Origin: an uncultured Clostridia bacterium | GTDB taxonomy: Bacteria > Bacillota > Clostridia > Oscillospirales > Acutalibacteraceae | Length of the DNA: 64,000 nt | Direction of reading: 5' to 3' | Assembly (NCBI GenBank): GCA_937876205.1 | Contig: CALEII010000066.1 | Location: 1 to 64,000 of the forward strand | Shown: positions 18,177 to 26,362 of the stretch, one piece after another | Layout of the letters: each line of letters begins with the position of its first letter | How positions within the stretch are numbered: position 1 is the first letter of the stretch | Program-made: the position numbers and the translations under genes | The notes under the pieces: generated by a model | Databases searched by the model: none | Seen by the model: only the letters and a program-made list of their open reading frames with translations | Told to the model about the DNA's origin: nothing

Positions 18177-19583
18177 ATGGGCGGTTTTTTTGGCGTAGCA
18201 TCTAAAGAGGATTGCGTTTTCGATTTATTTTTCGGCACAGACTATCATTTTCATCTTGGAACAAGGCGTGCAGGTCTTGCCGTGTATAACAAGGAGTCTG
18301 GCTTTGACAAGGCAATCCATAATATTGAAAATGCGCCCTTCAGAACAAAGTTTTTAAGTGAATTTGAAGATATGCACGGCAGCTATGGTATCGGATGCAT
18401 TTCCGACTTTGAGGCACAGCCGATACTTGTCAGAAGTCAGCACGGCACTTATGCCATAACGACTGTCGGCAAAATAAATAATATAGATGAGATTCTTGAA
18501 AATGTAATCGGCAGTCACACACATTTCTTTGAAATGCGAAACGGTGAAATAAATCCCACAGAGCTTGTCGCTGCCATTATTAACCGAAAAGATAATTTCA
18601 TTGAAGGTATTAAATATGCGCAGGAGATTATTGACGGCTCTCTGAGTATGCTTATTCTCACAAAAAAGGGAATTTATGCTGCCAGAGACAAATTCGGCAG
18701 AACTCCCGTTGTTATAGGCAAAAAGGAAGAGGGATATTGTGCAAGCTTTGAGAGCTTTGCATATCTTAATCTCGGTTATCACGATTGCAAGGAGCTTGGC
18801 CCCGGTGAAGTTGTTGTTTTTGATGAAAACAGCGTAAAGACTCTTGTTGCTCCCGGTGATGAGATGAAAATCTGCACATTTCTCTGGGTTTATTACGGCT
18901 ATCCGTCATCATCATATGAAGGCATAAGCGTTGAAAAGATGCGTAATAAGTGCGGTGCGCTCATTGCAAAGCGTGATAATGTAAGACCCGACTGTGTTGC
19001 GGGTATTCCCGATTCGGGTATTGCTCATGCAGTAGGCTATGCAAATGAATCGGGCGTACCTTATTCAAGACCTTTTGTCAAGTACACACCCACATGGCCC
19101 CGATCATTTATGCCCGCAAATCAGAGCAAGAGAAATCTTATTGCAAAGATGAAACTTATTCCCATTCACGACCTGATTGACGGCAAGAGCCTTCTGCTTA
19201 TTGATGACTCAATAGTCAGAGGTACACAGCTTCGTGAAACTACAGAATTTCTTTACGAAAGCGGTGCTAAAGAGGTTCACATAAGACCTGCTTGTCCGCC
19301 CTTGTTGTTTGGATGTAAATATCTCAATTTCTCCCGTTCAAATTCGGAAATGGAGCTTATCACAAGGCGTGTTATTGCTGAGATTGAGGGTGACAACGTA
19401 AGTGATGAGATTATTCAGGAATATGCAGACCCCGACAGTGAGAGATATCAGAAAATGCTTGATAAAATCTGTGAAAAGCTTCACTTTACATCGCTGAGAT
19501 ATAACCGTCTTGATGATATGATTGAAGCAACAGGCCTCCCTGCAGAAAAGCTTTGCACATATTGCTGGAGCGGTAAGGAATAA
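18177..19583 (+). CDS. PurF-like phosphoribosyltransferase with inactivated glutaminase domain
   Basis: The 468-residue protein aligns by eye with amidophosphoribosyltransferase. The PRPP loop is intact (LLIDDSIVRGT, residues 340-350), and cysteines at 233, 380, 460 and 463 match the spacing of the four Fe-S ligands of Bacillus-type PurF. The N-terminal glutaminase domain is degraded. The start MGGFFGV replaces the usual MCGIFGV, so the Cys nucleophile is Gly. The HRGQ motif reads GTRR and the HNGxLxN motif reads TVGKINN. It therefore should not hydrolyse glutamine; it may use free ammonia, another amine, or act on another PRPP reaction. The start is fixed by GTGAGG seven bases upstream, and no upstream Cys start exists. 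No purine genes are nearby. Confidence 0.85.
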   Translation: MGGFFGVASKEDCVFDLFFGTDYHFHLGTRRAGLAVYNKESGFDKAIHNIENAPFRTKFLSEFEDMHGSYGIGCISDFEAQPILVRSQHGTYAITTVGKINNIDEILENVIGSHTHFFEMRNGEINPTELVAAIINRKDNFIEGIKYAQEIIDGSLSMLILTKKGIYAARDKFGRTPVVIGKKEEGYCASFESFAYLNLGYHDCKELGPGEVVVFDENSVKTLVAPGDEMKICTFLWVYYGYPSSSYEGISVEKMRNKCGALIAKRDNVRPDCVAGIPDSGIAHAVGYANESGVPYSRPFVKYTPTWPRSFMPANQSKRNLIAKMKLIPIHDLIDGKSLLLIDDSIVRGTQLRETTEFLYESGAKEVHIRPACPPLLFGCKYLNFSRSNSEMELITRRVIAEIEGDNVSDEIIQEYADPDSERYQKMLDKICEKLHFTSLRYNRLDDMIEATGLPAEKLCTYCWSGKE

Positions 19584-19602
19584 ATAATATTAGATTATTA
19601 TG

Positions 19603-19640
19603 CGGCATTTTCATCCGAAGATGCCGTTTGCTTTTTGTTT
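19603..19640 (+). terminator. Terminator after the PurF-like gene
   Basis: A 10-bp stem (19603-19612 with 19617-19626, one T-G wobble), loop ATCC, then TTTGCTTTTTGTTT. Confidence 0.8.
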
Positions 19641-19674
19641 GCAATAAATATAACTGCTTTTTTACTTTAAACAG

Positions 19675-19703
19675 TTGAAATTTTTTGTCGTATATGGTAT
19701 ATT
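19675..19703 (+). promoter_or_regulatory. iorAB promoter
   Basis: TTGAAA (19675-19680), a 17-base spacer and TATATT (19698-19703), about 36 bases before the iorA ATG. Confidence 0.7.
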
Positions 19704-19738
19704 AACAAAATAGATTTTAATCCACGGAGGTTTATATA

Positions 19739-21466
19739 ATGGCTAAAAAGCTTTTGCTGGGTAACGAAGCCGTTGCAAGAGGTCTGTTTGAAGCAGGCTG
19801 TAACGTTGTTTCAAGTTATCCCGGTACACCAAGTACAGAAATTACTGAATTTGCGGCTACATACGATGAGATGTATTCAGAATGGGCTCCCAACGAGAAG
19901 GTAGCCTGTGAAGTTGCACTCGGTGCAGCAATTGCAGGTGCAAGAGCATTCTGCGGTATGAAGCACGTTGGTCTCAACGTTGCTGCTGACCCTCTTTTCA
20001 CTGCATCATACACCGGCGTAAACGGCGGTTTTGTTATCGGCGTTGCTGATGACCCCGGTATGCATTCATCACAGAATGAGCAGGATTCAAGACACTATGC
20101 CGAAGGTGCAAAGGTAATGATGATTGAGCCTGCTGATTCAAAAGAATGTCTTGAATACACAAAGAAGGCATTTGAGCTTTCAGAGAAGTTTGATACACCC
20201 GTTATTCTCAGACTCACAACAAGAGTTGCTCATTCAAGAAGCCTCGCTGAGCTTTCTGACAGAGCAGATGTGCCCGTAAAAGAGTATATCAAGAATCCTC
20301 AGAAGTATGTTATGATGCCTGCTAATGCAATTCCTAAGCACGTTGTTGTTGAAGACAGAATTGCAAAGCAGATTGAATACTGTGAAACAGATGATATCAA
20401 CACTGTTGAATACTATGACAAGAAAATCGGTATCATCACAGCAGGTAACTGCTATAACTACGCAAAAGAAGTTCTCGGTAAGAACGCATCATATCTGAAG
20501 CTCGGTTGTGTATATCCTCTTCCCGAAAAGAAAATTATTGATTTCGCAAATGAATGTGAAACAATCTATGTTATCGAAGAGCTTGACCCTGTCATTGAAA
20601 ATCATTGTAAGAAGCTCGGTCTTACTGTTCACGGTAAAGATGTTTTCACTCTTCAGGGTGAATATTCACAGGCTCTTGTTGCAAAGGCTGTTCTCGGTGA
20701 AACAAAGGATTTTGATGCTGTCAGCTTTGATATTCCCCGCCGTCCTCCCGTGCTTTGTGCAGGCTGTCCCCACAGAGGTCTTTTCTATGCCCTTAAGCAG
20801 GAAAAGGTGACAGTCAGCGGTGATATCGGCTGTTATACTCTCGGTGCTCTTCAGCCCCTTGATTCAATTGATACCGTTATCTGTATGGGTGCTTCTGTAT
20901 CTGCACTTCACGGCAGAAACAAGGTTGACCCCGAGAACGCAAAGAAGAGTGTTGCTGTTATCGGTGACTCAACATTCATCCATTCAGGCGTAACAGGTCT
21001 TATTGACATCGCATATAACAACAGTGCTTCAACTGTTATTGTTCTTGATAACTCAATTACAGGTATGACAGGTCATCAGCAGAATCCCACAACAGGTAAA
21101 AATATCAAGGGTGACCCTGCAACTCAGGTTGATATTGTTGCTCTCGCTCACGCTGTGGGCATAAAGAGAGTAAGAGTTGTTGACCCTTATAATCTCAAGG
21201 AAACAAGAGATGCTATTCACGAAGAGGTTGCTGCAGATGAACCTTCACTCATAATTTCAAGAAGACCCTGTGCACTTCTCAAGACAGTCAAGCACAATCC
21301 TCCTCTCAAGGTAAACAAGGATAAGTGCAAGAGCTGTAAGATGTGTATGAAAATCGGTTGTCCTGCCATCAGTATGAAGGACGGCAAGGCAGAAATTGAC
21401 TTTACACAGTGTGTAGGCTGTAATGTATGTACACAGATGTGTAAGTTTGATGCTATTGAGGCTTAA
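19739..21466 (+). CDS. iorA: Indolepyruvate ferredoxin oxidoreductase, alpha subunit
   Basis: The 575-residue subunit oxidatively decarboxylates aryl-pyruvates (from Trp, Phe, Tyr) to acyl-CoA, reducing ferredoxin. The N-terminal pyrimidine-binding half begins LLLGNEAVARGLFEAG with SSYPGTPSTEI. The thiamine-diphosphate half has CAGCPHRG, GDIGCYTLG and GDSTFIHSG. The C-terminus binds two [4Fe-4S] clusters (CKSCKMCMKIGCP and CVGCNVCTQMCK). GGAGG lies 8 bases before ATG 19739. iorB follows after 18 bases, forming a standard two-gene operon with its own promoter and terminator. Confidence 0.96.
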   Translation: MAKKLLLGNEAVARGLFEAGCNVVSSYPGTPSTEITEFAATYDEMYSEWAPNEKVACEVALGAAIAGARAFCGMKHVGLNVAADPLFTASYTGVNGGFVIGVADDPGMHSSQNEQDSRHYAEGAKVMMIEPADSKECLEYTKKAFELSEKFDTPVILRLTTRVAHSRSLAELSDRADVPVKEYIKNPQKYVMMPANAIPKHVVVEDRIAKQIEYCETDDINTVEYYDKKIGIITAGNCYNYAKEVLGKNASYLKLGCVYPLPEKKIIDFANECETIYVIEELDPVIENHCKKLGLTVHGKDVFTLQGEYSQALVAKAVLGETKDFDAVSFDIPRRPPVLCAGCPHRGLFYALKQEKVTVSGDIGCYTLGALQPLDSIDTVICMGASVSALHGRNKVDPENAKKSVAVIGDSTFIHSGVTGLIDIAYNNSASTVIVLDNSITGMTGHQQNPTTGKNIKGDPATQVDIVALAHAVGIKRVRVVDPYNLKETRDAIHEEVAADEPSLIISRRPCALLKTVKHNPPLKVNKDKCKSCKMCMKIGCPAISMKDGKAEIDFTQCVGCNVCTQMCKFDAIEA

Positions 21467-21484
21467 GAAAGGGGTTAACTGAAA

Positions 21485-22054
21485 ATGAATACATACAGTG
21501 TAATGATCGTCGGTGTCGGCGGACAGGGAACTCTTCTTGCAAGCCGCCTTCTCGGTAATGCCGTTATCAGTGCAGGCTATGATGTAAAGGTTTCCGAAGT
21601 ACACGGAATGAGCCAGAGAGGCGGTTCCGTTATAACATACGTAAGATACGGTGAAGAAGTATATTCACCCATCATCGAAAAAGGCGAAGCAGACCTTATT
21701 ATTGCATTTGAGCTTCTCGAGGCTGCAAGATATCTTCCATTCCTCAAAAAGGGCGGTAAGATTGTTGTCAACACACAGAAGATTGACCCTATGTCAGTTG
21801 TAACAGGTGCAACCGAATATCCTGCAGGTGTTCTTGAAGAGCTTAACACAAAGGCTGATGTTACTGCACTTGATGCACTTTCACTTGCAGTCGAAGCAGG
21901 CTCATCAAAGGCTGTCAACGTTGTGCTTATGGGTGTTGTTGCAAAGCATATGGAATTCACAAAGGAAGCCTGGCTTAAGGTTATTGAAGAAACAGTTCCT
22001 CCTAAATTCAAGGAGCTTAACCTCAAGGCTTTTGAGCTTGGTTACAATATTTAA
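21485..22054 (+). CDS. iorB: Indolepyruvate ferredoxin oxidoreductase, beta subunit
   Basis: The 189-residue gamma-domain subunit completes IorAB. GVGGQGTLLASRLLG is the diagnostic N-terminal motif, followed by EVHGMSQRGGSVITYVRYG. Length and order match two-subunit IOR of anaerobes. AAAGGGG precedes the ATG. Confidence 0.95.
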   Translation: MNTYSVMIVGVGGQGTLLASRLLGNAVISAGYDVKVSEVHGMSQRGGSVITYVRYGEEVYSPIIEKGEADLIIAFELLEAARYLPFLKKGGKIVVNTQKIDPMSVVTGATEYPAGVLEELNTKADVTALDALSLAVEAGSSKAVNVVLMGVVAKHMEFTKEAWLKVIEETVPPKFKELNLKAFELGYNI

Positions 22055-22063
22055 AAAATATCC

Positions 22064-22094
22064 GGAGTCTGATGTTCAGACTCCATTTTTTTTA
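22064..22094 (+). terminator. Terminator after iorB
   Basis: A 9-bp stem GGAGTCTGA / TCAGACTCC with loop TGT, then ATTTTTTTT. Confidence 0.9.
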
Positions 22095-22169
22095 TGTTGT
22101 TCACATTGATTTTTATATATAATTATGTTATTATTAAGTGTAAAATAAAGAGAATTGAGGTGAGGCGTT

Positions 22170-23189
22170 CTGACCGGCATTTGTATAGGTATTGATATAG
22201 GTACATCAAATATGACTGCTTATGTTGAGGGGAAGGGGATAGTGTTTTCCCGTCCGTCTGTTATAGCCTGCGATGCACATAACGGCAGGATTCTCGCTCT
22301 TGGCGAAGACGCTTTTGCTATGATGGGCAGAACACCCGGCTCAATCAGAGTTATCCGCCCGTTTGTTGACGGTGTTGTTTCTGATGTTGATATGACGGTT
22401 GCAATGCTCAGTGCTTTTGTTGACAGCGTCTGCAGATTTTCAGTTCTTAAGCCGAATCTCATAGTCGGCGTGCCGTCAGGTCTTACAAGCCTTGAGAAGA
22501 AGGCAATTCTTGATGTGCTTGAAATGTCAGGCTGTGCAAAAATATGTATTATGGAGCACACATTTGCTGCTGCAGTCGGTGCAGATATAGCTTCATCAAA
22601 GCCATCAGGAACAATGGTAATCGATATAGGCGGCGGCACTGTTGATATTGCCGTTATATCAATGAACGGCATTGCGGCATCCCGTACTCTCCGTTTTGCG
22701 TCAGAGACACTTACGCAGGATATTATCCGTTATCTCAGGCGTGAGCGAGACATTGAGGTCGGCTATCTTACGGCTGAACATATTAAGCGCACAATTGGCG
22801 GCGCAGTAGTCAGAAATGAAGAAATTGCCCTTGTGTCAAAGGGCAGAAATGCCGTAACGGGAGCACCTATCAACTTTGAAGTCACTTCCACGGAAGTGTA
22901 TTGGGCTATAAAAGATCATCTTGAGCTTATTCTTTCAGCAATCAAAGAGCTTTTTTCTGCTTTATCGCCCGAGCTTTCGGCAGATATTTTTGACAACGGA
23001 ATTGTTCTTACAGGTAAAGGTTCTTTACTTTACGGAATTGATATATTTATTGAAAATGTTGTCGGAGTACCCGTCAGAATTGCAAAGGAGCCCTGGCTGT
23101 GCGTAGCAAAGGGACTCGGAAAATCACTTCACAATATAAAGAAACTCAGAAAAAGCGGTTACGATTTCAGATACCGTGAAGAGCTGTAA
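22170..23189 (+). CDS. mreB: MreB-family bacterial actin, probable CTG start
   Basis: The protein of about 339 residues belongs to the MreB/Mbl branch of actin-like cell-shape proteins, which polymerise at the membrane and guide wall synthesis. Phosphate-1 (GIDIGTSN), the internal VIDIGGGTVDIAV phosphate-2 motif, and the C-terminal GIVLTGKGSLLYGIDIFI adenosine-binding region are present. The first ATG (22212) would delete the phosphate-1 loop. In frame upstream, the only start-like codons after the TGA at 22161 are CTG 22170 and weaker ones. GAGGTGAGG (22157-22165) lies just before that CTG, so CTG 22170 is the likely start. It is followed after 11 bases by recD2. A typical T in DLGTANT is M here. 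Confidence 0.82.
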   Translation: MTGICIGIDIGTSNMTAYVEGKGIVFSRPSVIACDAHNGRILALGEDAFAMMGRTPGSIRVIRPFVDGVVSDVDMTVAMLSAFVDSVCRFSVLKPNLIVGVPSGLTSLEKKAILDVLEMSGCAKICIMEHTFAAAVGADIASSKPSGTMVIDIGGGTVDIAVISMNGIAASRTLRFASETLTQDIIRYLRRERDIEVGYLTAEHIKRTIGGAVVRNEEIALVSKGRNAVTGAPINFEVTSTEVYWAIKDHLELILSAIKELFSALSPELSADIFDNGIVLTGKGSLLYGIDIFIENVVGVPVRIAKEPWLCVAKGLGKSLHNIKKLRKSGYDFRYREEL

Positions 23190-23200
23190 ACGGAGCATAT

Positions 23201-25402
23201 ATGCAGGATTATACAGAGTATCAACAGATAACAGGTGTTGTGGAAGATGTTGTGTTCTATAACACTGAGAATTCATTCACTGTCCTTGATGTTTCAACGG
23301 GCGGTGAACTTATTACTGCTGTCGGTGTTCTGCCTGAGATTTCTGCAGGTGAAAAAGTTGTGCTCACAGGCACCTGGGATATGCACCAGTCCTTCGGCAG
23401 ACAGTTCAAAGTAATCCGTTTTGAGCGATATCTTCCCGATACTGCAGCGCAGTTTCTCAAATATCTTTCTTCGGGTGCGATTAAGGGCATCGGTCCTAAA
23501 ACAGCAACATATATTGTTGAGCGTTTCGGCGATAATGCTTTTAATGTCATAGAAAATGAGCCTGAACGCCTTACTGTGATAAGGGGTATATCAAAAGATA
23601 AGGCAAATATGATTTCTGCAGAGTTCAAGAAGCAGTTTGCTGTCAGAACAGTCATATTGGGGCTCGAAAAATACGGTCTTTCTCCTGCTGAATGTATCAG
23701 GATATTCAAGGAGCTTGGCATAAATGCAGTTGAAATCATAACAGAGAATCCGTATGTGCTTTGCGGAGATGCACAGATAATTTCTTTTGACAGAGCAGAG
23801 AAAATTGCATCAGAGCTTGACAGTCAGCCTATGCCGCATCATCGTATGCGTGCAGGCATCGCTCATATTATCAGACACAATCTGATTAACGGTCACACGT
23901 GCCTGCCAAGAAATAAGGTCGTGATGCTTTGCTGTGAGCTTTTGTCCGTCAGTGAAAGTGAAGCTGAAGAAGCAGTTGATGAAATGCTTGAAAATAAGCT
24001 TCTGATGCCGTTTGTTATGAAAGAAAAGCAGTTTCTCAGCTTACCTGATGTATATAAAGCAGAAAAAACCATTTCAGAAAAACTGAAGCTTTTTATGAAA
24101 TTTTCTGCAAGTGATATGAATGCGGCAGACAGTGACATAAAACGCATTGAAAAAGCTAATAATATAAAATATGAAGAAAAACAGAAAGAAGCAATAAAGC
24201 TTGCAGCCCACGGCGGTATACTTGCTCTGACAGGAGGTCCCGGTACCGGAAAAACAACTGTTGTCAAGGGAATAATAAGCTTCTTTGAAAAAAAGAATAT
24301 GAATATAATGCTCGCAGCCCCCACAGGCAGAGCCGCAAAGAGAATGAGTGAGCTTACAGGCTATGAGGCAAAGACAATTCACCGTCTTCTTGAGGTTGAG
24401 TGGACAGACGGCAGAAGACTGGATTTCAAGAAAAACAGCCTTGAGCCGCTTGAAACAGATGTCATCATTCTTGATGAGGTATCTATGGTTGATGTGTTTC
24501 TGTTTTCACATTTTCTTGATGCCGTCAGATTCGGTTGCCGTGTTATTCTTGTGGGTGACCCTGATCAGCTTCCGGCTGTAGATGCAGGTAATGTTCTCGG
24601 TGATATAATCGGCTCGGGAATTGTCCCTGTTGTGAAGCTTACAGAGATTTTTCGTCAGGCAAAGGAAAGCCTTATTGTTACCAATGCTCACGATGTAATC
24701 GAAGGCAGACAGCCTGTTCTTGATGCAAAGGATAACGATTTCTTTTTTATGCAAAGAGACAATCCGATTCTTGCTTCTAAAACTGTTTCAGAGCTTTGTG
24801 CAGAGCGTTTGCCTAAAGCGTATGATTTTTCACCTGTGGCAGATATTCAGGTGCTTTGTCCGTCCCGTAAAGGGGATTGCGGCACAATAAACCTTAACAG
24901 ACAGCTGCAGAATGTGCTCAATCCTCATTCTGAAAAGAAAAATGAATGTAAGGTCGCAGGCAGGCTGTTCCGTGAAGGCGATAAGGTTATGCAGATTAAG
25001 AATAATTATGATATTCCTTGGGAAAGAGGCCGTGAATCAGGCTCCGGACTTTTTAACGGAGATATCGGCATTATTCAGGAGATAAATGTCAAAAACGAAT
25101 GTATGAGAATTGTTTTTGATGAGGGCAGAGAAGTCGTTTATCCGATTCCCTCGGCATCCGAGCTTGAGCTGGCTTATGCAGTAACCGTTCACAAAAGTCA
25201 GGGCAGTGAGTATGATTGTGTTGTTATGCCTGTTGCTGATGTACCGCCGATGCTCCTTTACAGAAATCTTCTTTATACAGCTATTACAAGAGCAAAAAAG
25301 ATGATTATAATTGTTGGCAACAGAGACAAGCTGAACAGTATGATAGAGAATAACAGACAGAATAAAAGATATTCTATGCTTAAGACTATGCTGAAGCAGT
25401 AA
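23201..25402 (+). CDS. recD2: ATP-dependent RecD2-like DNA helicase
   Basis: The 733-residue superfamily 1B 5'-3' helicase belongs to the RecD2 type, which acts without RecBC. An N-terminal OB-like domain and HhH region (AIKGIGPKTATYIVERFG) are followed by Walker A GGPGTGKTT (near residue 345), Walker B VIILDEVSM, and late motifs including LAYAVTVHKSQGSEYD. Length fits RecD2 of Firmicutes. The start follows ACGGAG, eight bases upstream. It is probably co-transcribed with mreB, 11 bases apart. Confidence 0.95.
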   Translation: MQDYTEYQQITGVVEDVVFYNTENSFTVLDVSTGGELITAVGVLPEISAGEKVVLTGTWDMHQSFGRQFKVIRFERYLPDTAAQFLKYLSSGAIKGIGPKTATYIVERFGDNAFNVIENEPERLTVIRGISKDKANMISAEFKKQFAVRTVILGLEKYGLSPAECIRIFKELGINAVEIITENPYVLCGDAQIISFDRAEKIASELDSQPMPHHRMRAGIAHIIRHNLINGHTCLPRNKVVMLCCELLSVSESEAEEAVDEMLENKLLMPFVMKEKQFLSLPDVYKAEKTISEKLKLFMKFSASDMNAADSDIKRIEKANNIKYEEKQKEAIKLAAHGGILALTGGPGTGKTTVVKGIISFFEKKNMNIMLAAPTGRAAKRMSELTGYEAKTIHRLLEVEWTDGRRLDFKKNSLEPLETDVIILDEVSMVDVFLFSHFLDAVRFGCRVILVGDPDQLPAVDAGNVLGDIIGSGIVPVVKLTEIFRQAKESLIVTNAHDVIEGRQPVLDAKDNDFFFMQRDNPILASKTVSELCAERLPKAYDFSPVADIQVLCPSRKGDCGTINLNRQLQNVLNPHSEKKNECKVAGRLFREGDKVMQIKNNYDIPWERGRESGSGLFNGDIGIIQEINVKNECMRIVFDEGREVVYPIPSASELELAYAVTVHKSQGSEYDCVVMPVADVPPMLLYRNLLYTAITRAKKMIIIVGNRDKLNSMIENNRQNKRYSMLKTMLKQ

Positions 25403-25447
25403 ATTTTTCATTAAAAAATTCTGATTTATTATAATACGGAGGAAACT

Positions 25448-25840
25448 ATGACACTGCAAGAACTGAAAGACTTTTTTAAGAATGACCGTGTTGCAATGAA
25501 TTTCGGTTGTGAAATCATTGAAGCCGATAATACTCATTCTGTAGTTTCAATTGATATTGATGAAAGACATTACAACGGCAATAACTGTGTGCAGGGCGGT
25601 GTTATGTTCACACTGGCCGATTTTGCCTGTGCAGTTGCCGCTAATGCAGATGAAATTGCCTTTGTTTCTGCAGACGGTAATATCAGCTTCTTGAGTGCAG
25701 GCACAGGAAAAAAGCTTATCGCCGAAGCAAATGTTATAAAAAGAGGCAAGACACTTGTTTTCTGTGAAGCTGTGCTGACAGACGAAAACGGCAGAAATAT
25801 TGCAAAGGCAAGCTTTACAATGTGCAGAGTAAAACAATAA
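25448..25840 (+). CDS. PaaI-type hotdog thioesterase
   Basis: The 130-residue hotdog-fold protein has the HYNGNNCVQGGVMFTLADFA motif of the PaaI/YbgC-like acyl-CoA thioesterases, with the catalytic Asp in LAD. It hydrolyses an acyl- or aryl-CoA ester; the substrate is not known. CGGAGGAAACT precedes ATG 25448. It starts 45 bases after recD2 and is followed by a repeat-rich region. Confidence 0.88.
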   Translation: MTLQELKDFFKNDRVAMNFGCEIIEADNTHSVVSIDIDERHYNGNNCVQGGVMFTLADFACAVAANADEIAFVSADGNISFLSAGTGKKLIAEANVIKRGKTLVFCEAVLTDENGRNIAKASFTMCRVKQ

Positions 25841-25855
25841 TTTATCGGGCTGTTG

Positions 25856-26011
25856 CCCGACAAATTAAATTGGCAATTAGCAATTATCAATGCGCAATTA
25901 AGGAAAAGGCTTCGCCTTTTGAACCATTATAATGGGGTTTAAGGGGCTTGCCCCTTCCACAATTGCGAATTGCGAATTTCCAATTGCGAATTTGAAAGAC
26001 CCCGACAAATT
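25856..26011. repeat. MITE-like palindromic element flanked by 11-bp direct repeats
   Basis: Imperfect 33-base terminal inverted repeats (25867-25899 and 25961-25993, about 27 of 33 positions complementary) enclose two small hairpins (AAAAGGC/GCCTTTT and AAGGGGC/GCCCCTT). CCCGACAAATT occurs at both edges (25856-25866 and 26001-26011), consistent with a target duplication. No transposase or ORF is inside. Confidence 0.6.
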
Positions 26012-26023
26012 CTGATTAATCAG

Positions 26024-26052
26024 TTGACAAACAATATTCATTGTGTTAAAAT
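26024..26052 (+). promoter_or_regulatory. Promoter of the valS T-box transcript
   Basis: TTGACA (26024-26029), a 17-base spacer and TAAAAT (26047-26052), just upstream of the T-box leader. Confidence 0.75.
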
Positions 26053-26074
26053 AATTTCAATATTGTTATTTCGT

Positions 26075-26345
26075 TGATCGGGAGAAGTAATTCTTTCTTG
26101 CTCTCAGAGAGAAGGCGGTTGGTGCAAGCCTTTGAGTAAAGACTGAATGAAAGTAGCCCGTGAGAAGCGGAAAGAAAGGCAATTGCCCGTAGGGGCGCCC
26201 ATTGGGCGTCCGCTAAGAAAGATTTGCTAAGTAGAATCCGCCGTATGTCTGCGTTAAAGATTTTTGAGTGCAGTCGGTTGACTGAATTCAGGTGGTACCA
26301 CGGAGAGTTTCCCTTCGTCCTGTTTTACGGGACGAATTTTTTATA
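26075..26345 (+). promoter_or_regulatory. T-box riboswitch, valine (GTA) specifier
   Basis: Stem I opens with GATCGGGAGAAGTAA and contains AGAGAG and GGTTGGTGCAAGCC, classic T-box landmarks. CGGG near 26079 pairs with CCCG at 26157-26160. The specifier-loop codon before that helix is GTA (26153-26155), a Val codon followed by the usual purine. The antiterminator T-box GGTGGTACCACGG is at about 26290-26303. The competing terminator TTCGTCCTG / CGGGACGAA (26314-26336) is followed by T. Uncharged tRNA-Val is predicted to switch valS on. The Stem II/III region holds an extra GC-rich hairpin (GGGCGCCC / GGGCGTCC, about 26194-26211). Confidence 0.93.
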
Positions 26346-26362
26346 TTTAAGGAGGTAATTTT

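Noticed and set aside
26185..26212. Insertion inside the valS T-box
   Set aside because: A GC-rich hairpin is within the normal Stem II/III region; I could not find flanking repeats.
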